The notes beneath the pieces were generated by a model. It saw nothing but the letters and a program-made list of their open reading frames with translations. It searched no databases and had not been told where the DNA came from. DNA of 13,698 bases from NCBI GenBank assembly GCA_030624805.1, contig JAUXJL010000020.1:1-13698 (forward strand). Reading direction: 5' to 3'. The stretch is from Acidimicrobiia bacterium. GTDB lineage: Bacteria; Actinomycetota; Acidimicrobiia; Spongiisociales; SHLN01. Shown piece by piece: positions 12,346 to 13,698 of this stretch. Position 1 is the stretch's first letter, and each line of letters opens with the position of its first letter. Position numbers and translations under genes: made by a program.

Positions 12346-13230
12346 TCATGTCCACAGCCAGGCCGCCCCCCGTACGCCGCTCGAATCACCGTGGACCGCC
12401 CCGGTGATGTGGGTGTCGACTCGGTCTGAGAACACATAACGACCCCAGCGGTCGGCAACGTCCTCTCCCAGGTCTGGTATCTGCGACATGCCGCCGGCAA
12501 GAACAATCACATGTGGGTCGAGGATATTGATGACTGTGGCGAGGCTCCGCGCCAGACGGTCAACGTAACGGGCCATGCTGTCCGCGGTGCCCGGAAGCAC
12601 ACCCGCGGCGATCTCCTGGCTTGTCAGGGTGGCTGCCACGGCCCGTTCGTGGTCGGCGGACAGGCCGGGACCCGATAGGTAGGTTTCGATACACCCGGAG
12701 CGGCCGCAGTAGCAGTTCGGTCCCTCGCTTTCGGCTCCGGTCGGCCAGGGGAGCGGGTTGTGTCCCCATTCACCCCCGATGGCATTGGGCCCGCTCACGA
12801 TTCGCCGATCAACGGTGATGCCGCCCCCAACACCGGTTCCCAGGATGACGGCAAAAACCGTCTGAAAGGAGGCCCCGGCCCCATCGGTGGCCTCCGACAA
12901 GGCCAGGCAGTCGGCGTCGTTGGCAACCCGGACCTCCCGGTCAAGGGCGTTCGACAAGTCTCGATCGAGCTCCCGTCCGTTGAGGGGGGTCAGGTTGGCG
13001 TTCTTGATGAGCCCCGTGGCAGGCGAAATCGCCCCGGGTGTTCCAGCTCCAACGCTGGCCGAGCTGCCCAGCTCGCTCTCGACGTGTCTGACGAGCTCGA
13101 CGACCGTCTCGATGACGTCATCGTAGGTTTCCCGGCGAGTCGGCACCCGATGCCTCATCAGCTCCTCACCATCGTCGCCAAGCGCGATCGCCTCGGTTTT
13201 TGTCCCACCCAGGTCGATGCCTATTCGCAT
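12346..13230 (-). CDS. mak: ROK-family sugar kinase, Mak (manno/fructokinase)-like
   Basis: This 294-residue cytoplasmic sugar kinase makes a hexose 6-phosphate from ATP and, by similarity to E. coli Mak, probably fructose or mannose. It begins MRIGIDLGGTKTEAIALGD (phosphate-1 loop). ANDADCLALSEA carries the ROK catalytic aspartate D105; GTGVGGG (131-137) is the second nucleotide loop. The zinc site is H157 (GEWGHNPLPW) with C173, C175 and C180 (CYCGRSGCIE). The ending GDSSGVRGAAWLW is also typical of Mak. Glucose as substrate cannot be excluded. ATG 13230 is chosen because the family starts there; the open frame extends 71 residues upstream through hairpin-rich DNA. A TATCGT -10 candidate ends 7 nt before the ATG. 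Confidence 0.93.
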   Translation of the reverse strand: MRIGIDLGGTKTEAIALGDDGEELMRHRVPTRRETYDDVIETVVELVRHVESELGSSASVGAGTPGAISPATGLIKNANLTPLNGRELDRDLSNALDREVRVANDADCLALSEATDGAGASFQTVFAVILGTGVGGGITVDRRIVSGPNAIGGEWGHNPLPWPTGAESEGPNCYCGRSGCIETYLSGPGLSADHERAVAATLTSQEIAAGVLPGTADSMARYVDRLARSLATVINILDPHVIVLAGGMSQIPDLGEDVADRWGRYVFSDRVDTHITGAVHGDSSGVRGAAWLWT

Positions 13231-13237
13231 GAACGAG

Positions 13238-13243
13238 ACGATA
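13238..13243 (-). promoter_or_regulatory. Candidate -10 box (TATCGT) of the ROK kinase gene
   Basis: On the minus strand TATCGT ends 7 nt before the ATG at 13230, identical in sequence and spacing to the box before the gene at 2450. If used, the kinase mRNA is leaderless and the hairpins upstream are outside its transcript. The -35 region would overlap the inner arm of the inverted repeat at 13265-13274. Confidence 0.42.
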
Positions 13244-13264
13244 TCGCGATTTCTGCTTTTCGGA

Positions 13265-13308
13265 TTTCTCAGCCTCGTTGTGTGTGGCGCGCTTTGCAGG
13301 CTGAGAAA
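13265..13308. repeat. Perfect 10-bp inverted repeat with 24-nt loop
   Basis: TTTCTCAGCC (13265-13274) and GGCTGAGAAA (13299-13308) are exact complements. The outer arm is followed after one base by the triple hairpin array. The left arm occurs again at 13493-13502 in the second repeat copy, where no inverted partner is present. Confidence 0.75.
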
Positions 13309-13309
13309 G

Positions 13310-13368
13310 GCCGGGCTTCGCCCGGCTTGGCAGTTGCGACGCAACTGCTTAGCTGCCCAGAGGGCAGC
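13310..13368. repeat. Array of three perfect hairpins with 3-nt loops
   Basis: Hairpin A has GCCGGGC (13310-13316), loop TTC, GCCCGGC (13320-13326). Hairpin B has GCAGTTGC (13330-13337), loop GAC, GCAACTGC (13341-13348). Hairpin C has GCTGCCC (13352-13358), loop AGA, GGGCAGC (13362-13368). The stems are perfect, differ in sequence, and are separated by exactly 3 nt (TTG, TTA). On the minus strand hairpin A contains the heptamer GCGAAGC, known as an unusually stable DNA mini-hairpin, and is followed by CCTTTCTC, so it could also act as a terminator in that direction. Hairpin C can be replaced by a competing stem, GGCAGC (13363-13368) with GCTGCC (13374-13379). Confidence 0.75.
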
Positions 13369-13450
13369 CGAGTGCTGCCGCCGCGCGTGAGCTGGTCGAG
13401 GGCTGGTGCCGCCGGCGCCAAGCCCAGGCCAACCACGTTTCAAAGGCGAG

Positions 13451-13466
13451 CCAACAATCGTGTTGG
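13451..13466. repeat. Small perfect hairpin between the repeat copies
   Basis: CCAACA (13451-13456) pairs with TGTTGG (13461-13466) around an ATCG loop. It lies in the 62-nt spacer between the two direct-repeat copies. No role is evident. Confidence 0.5.
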
Positions 13467-13490
13467 AAACCCATACTGCTCAGCATTTTC

Positions 13491-13562
13491 GATTTCTCAG
13501 CCGCGTTGTTGCCGCTGGGTTTGAGCTGGTCGACGGCCGGCGCCGCCGGCGCCGGGCCCAGG
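13491..13562. repeat. Diverged direct repeat, copy 2 (short form)
   Basis: It aligns with copy 1 at an offset of 228 nt for the left block and 134 nt for the right block, so it is about 94 nt shorter. In the 40 nt from GAGCTGG onward (13523-13562) 34 positions are identical. The terminal stem is kept: GGCC plus GGCGCC (13535-13544), loop GCC, GGCGCC, a bulged G, GGCC. The T-A pair of copy 1 (13404 with 13421) is C-G here (13538 with 13555), and a G-U pair has become G-C. Confidence 0.65.
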
Positions 13563-13670
13563 GTGACCCCGACTTCCTGAACCAGCAACGTTCTTGGGAA
13601 CCGATCCGCTTGCTGTTTGCTGCGAACTGGGGAACCGTCGACTGTCAGCGAACAAATAACCGTCCGAGGA

Positions 13671-13689
13671 CAAAACCCGGCGATGCCGG
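13671..13689 (-). terminator. Weak intrinsic terminator candidate for a gene beyond the right edge
   Basis: On the minus strand a 5-bp hairpin CCGGC-ATC-GCCGG (13689-13677) is followed by GTTTTG. The stem is short. It could end transcription of a minus-strand gene lying off the right edge; a TGA at 13697-13695 on that strand would be compatible, but nothing coding can be confirmed. Confidence 0.35.
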
Positions 13690-13698
13690 CGACGTCAG

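Larger units (their letters stand above)
13263..13428. repeat. Diverged direct repeat, copy 1 (long form)
   Basis: It shares two blocks with copy 2: the left block GATTTCTCAGCC followed by CGTTGT (13263-13281), and the right block from 13374 to 13428, which includes GAGCTGGTCGA. About 94 nt holding the triple hairpin array lie between the blocks and are absent from copy 2. The right block ends in an 11-bp stem: GGGCT plus GGTGCC (13400-13410), loop GCC, GGCGCC (13414-13419), a bulged A, then AGCCC (13421-13425). Confidence 0.65.
13231..13698. other. 468-nt gene-free, hairpin-dense region
   Basis: No credible protein gene is seen. Open frames that cross it (for example a 79-codon frame at 13349-13588, minus strand) show no recognisable domain and run through inverted repeats. 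The region contains the kinase promoter candidate, a long inverted repeat, three consecutive perfect hairpins, two copies of a diverged direct repeat, further small hairpins and a weak terminator near the right edge. It could be a structured non-coding element, a repeat-type mobile remnant or a complex regulatory region. Confidence 0.7.

Noticed and set aside
12760..13524. 254-codon plus-strand frame antisense to the ROK kinase
   Set aside because: The kinase on the other strand has all catalytic and zinc residues; the antisense frame has no family features and ends in the repeats.
13349..13588. 79-codon minus-strand open frame in the terminal gene-free region
   Set aside because: It runs through both repeat copies and several hairpins, has Ala/Pro/Arg-rich translation caused by the GCC/GGC stems, and shows no domain or start signal.

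Overview
The window is a chromosomal stretch from a high-GC actinobacterium, most likely an Acidimicrobiia-like lineage. This rests on the strong G/C bias at third codon positions, frequent GTG starts, an actinobacterial-type initiator tRNA, an ECF42-type sigma factor with its DGPF partner, an MMPL exporter, an LpqI/NagZ-like lipoprotein, and many start codons sitting 6-9 nt behind a TAnnnT-type -10 box (leaderless or near-leaderless mRNAs). The class assignment is an inference. I see no phage, insertion sequence, CRISPR array or defence island.

Layout, left to right. (1) 43-147: initiator tRNA-fMet (minus) with its terminator. (2) 221-525: a small ribbon-helix-helix protein preceded by an alternating three-half-site operator candidate. 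(3) 576-2314: a candidate ECF-type promoter, two overlapping mini-ORFs behind a strong ribosome-binding site, a YCII/DGPF protein and its ECF42-type sigma factor. (4) 2450-5717: a beta-rich protein of unknown function, then an MMPL/RND exporter with an apparent extra pair of membrane helices. (5) 5762-7333: a cytoplasmic gamma-glutamyltranspeptidase-like Ntn hydrolase. (6) 10470-7343, minus strand: bcp peroxiredoxin, an HTH-like protein, and two overlapping isocitrate-dehydrogenase-family genes. (7) 10515-11709: a 22-bp perfect palindrome and a NagZ-like lipoprotein. (8) 13230-11718, minus strand: a Mak-like ROK sugar kinase and a DUF1684 protein. (9) 13231-13698: 468 nt without a credible gene but dense in hairpins and carrying a diverged direct repeat.

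The most notable points are these. The tandem IDH-like pair looks like a bacterial counterpart of heteromeric NAD-IDH: one subunit keeps the substrate, metal and NAD pocket but has an altered lysine clasp. Its partner keeps the canonical clasp but has lost one metal aspartate, the isocitrate serine and the NAD-specifying aspartate. The terminal region carries three back-to-back perfect hairpins with 3-nt loops next to a long inverted repeat, inside one copy of a repeat whose second copy lacks that segment and shows a compensatory base-pair change. The ECF42 operon has an unusual leader of two chained mini-ORFs. All functional statements come from reading motifs by eye; no database search was run.
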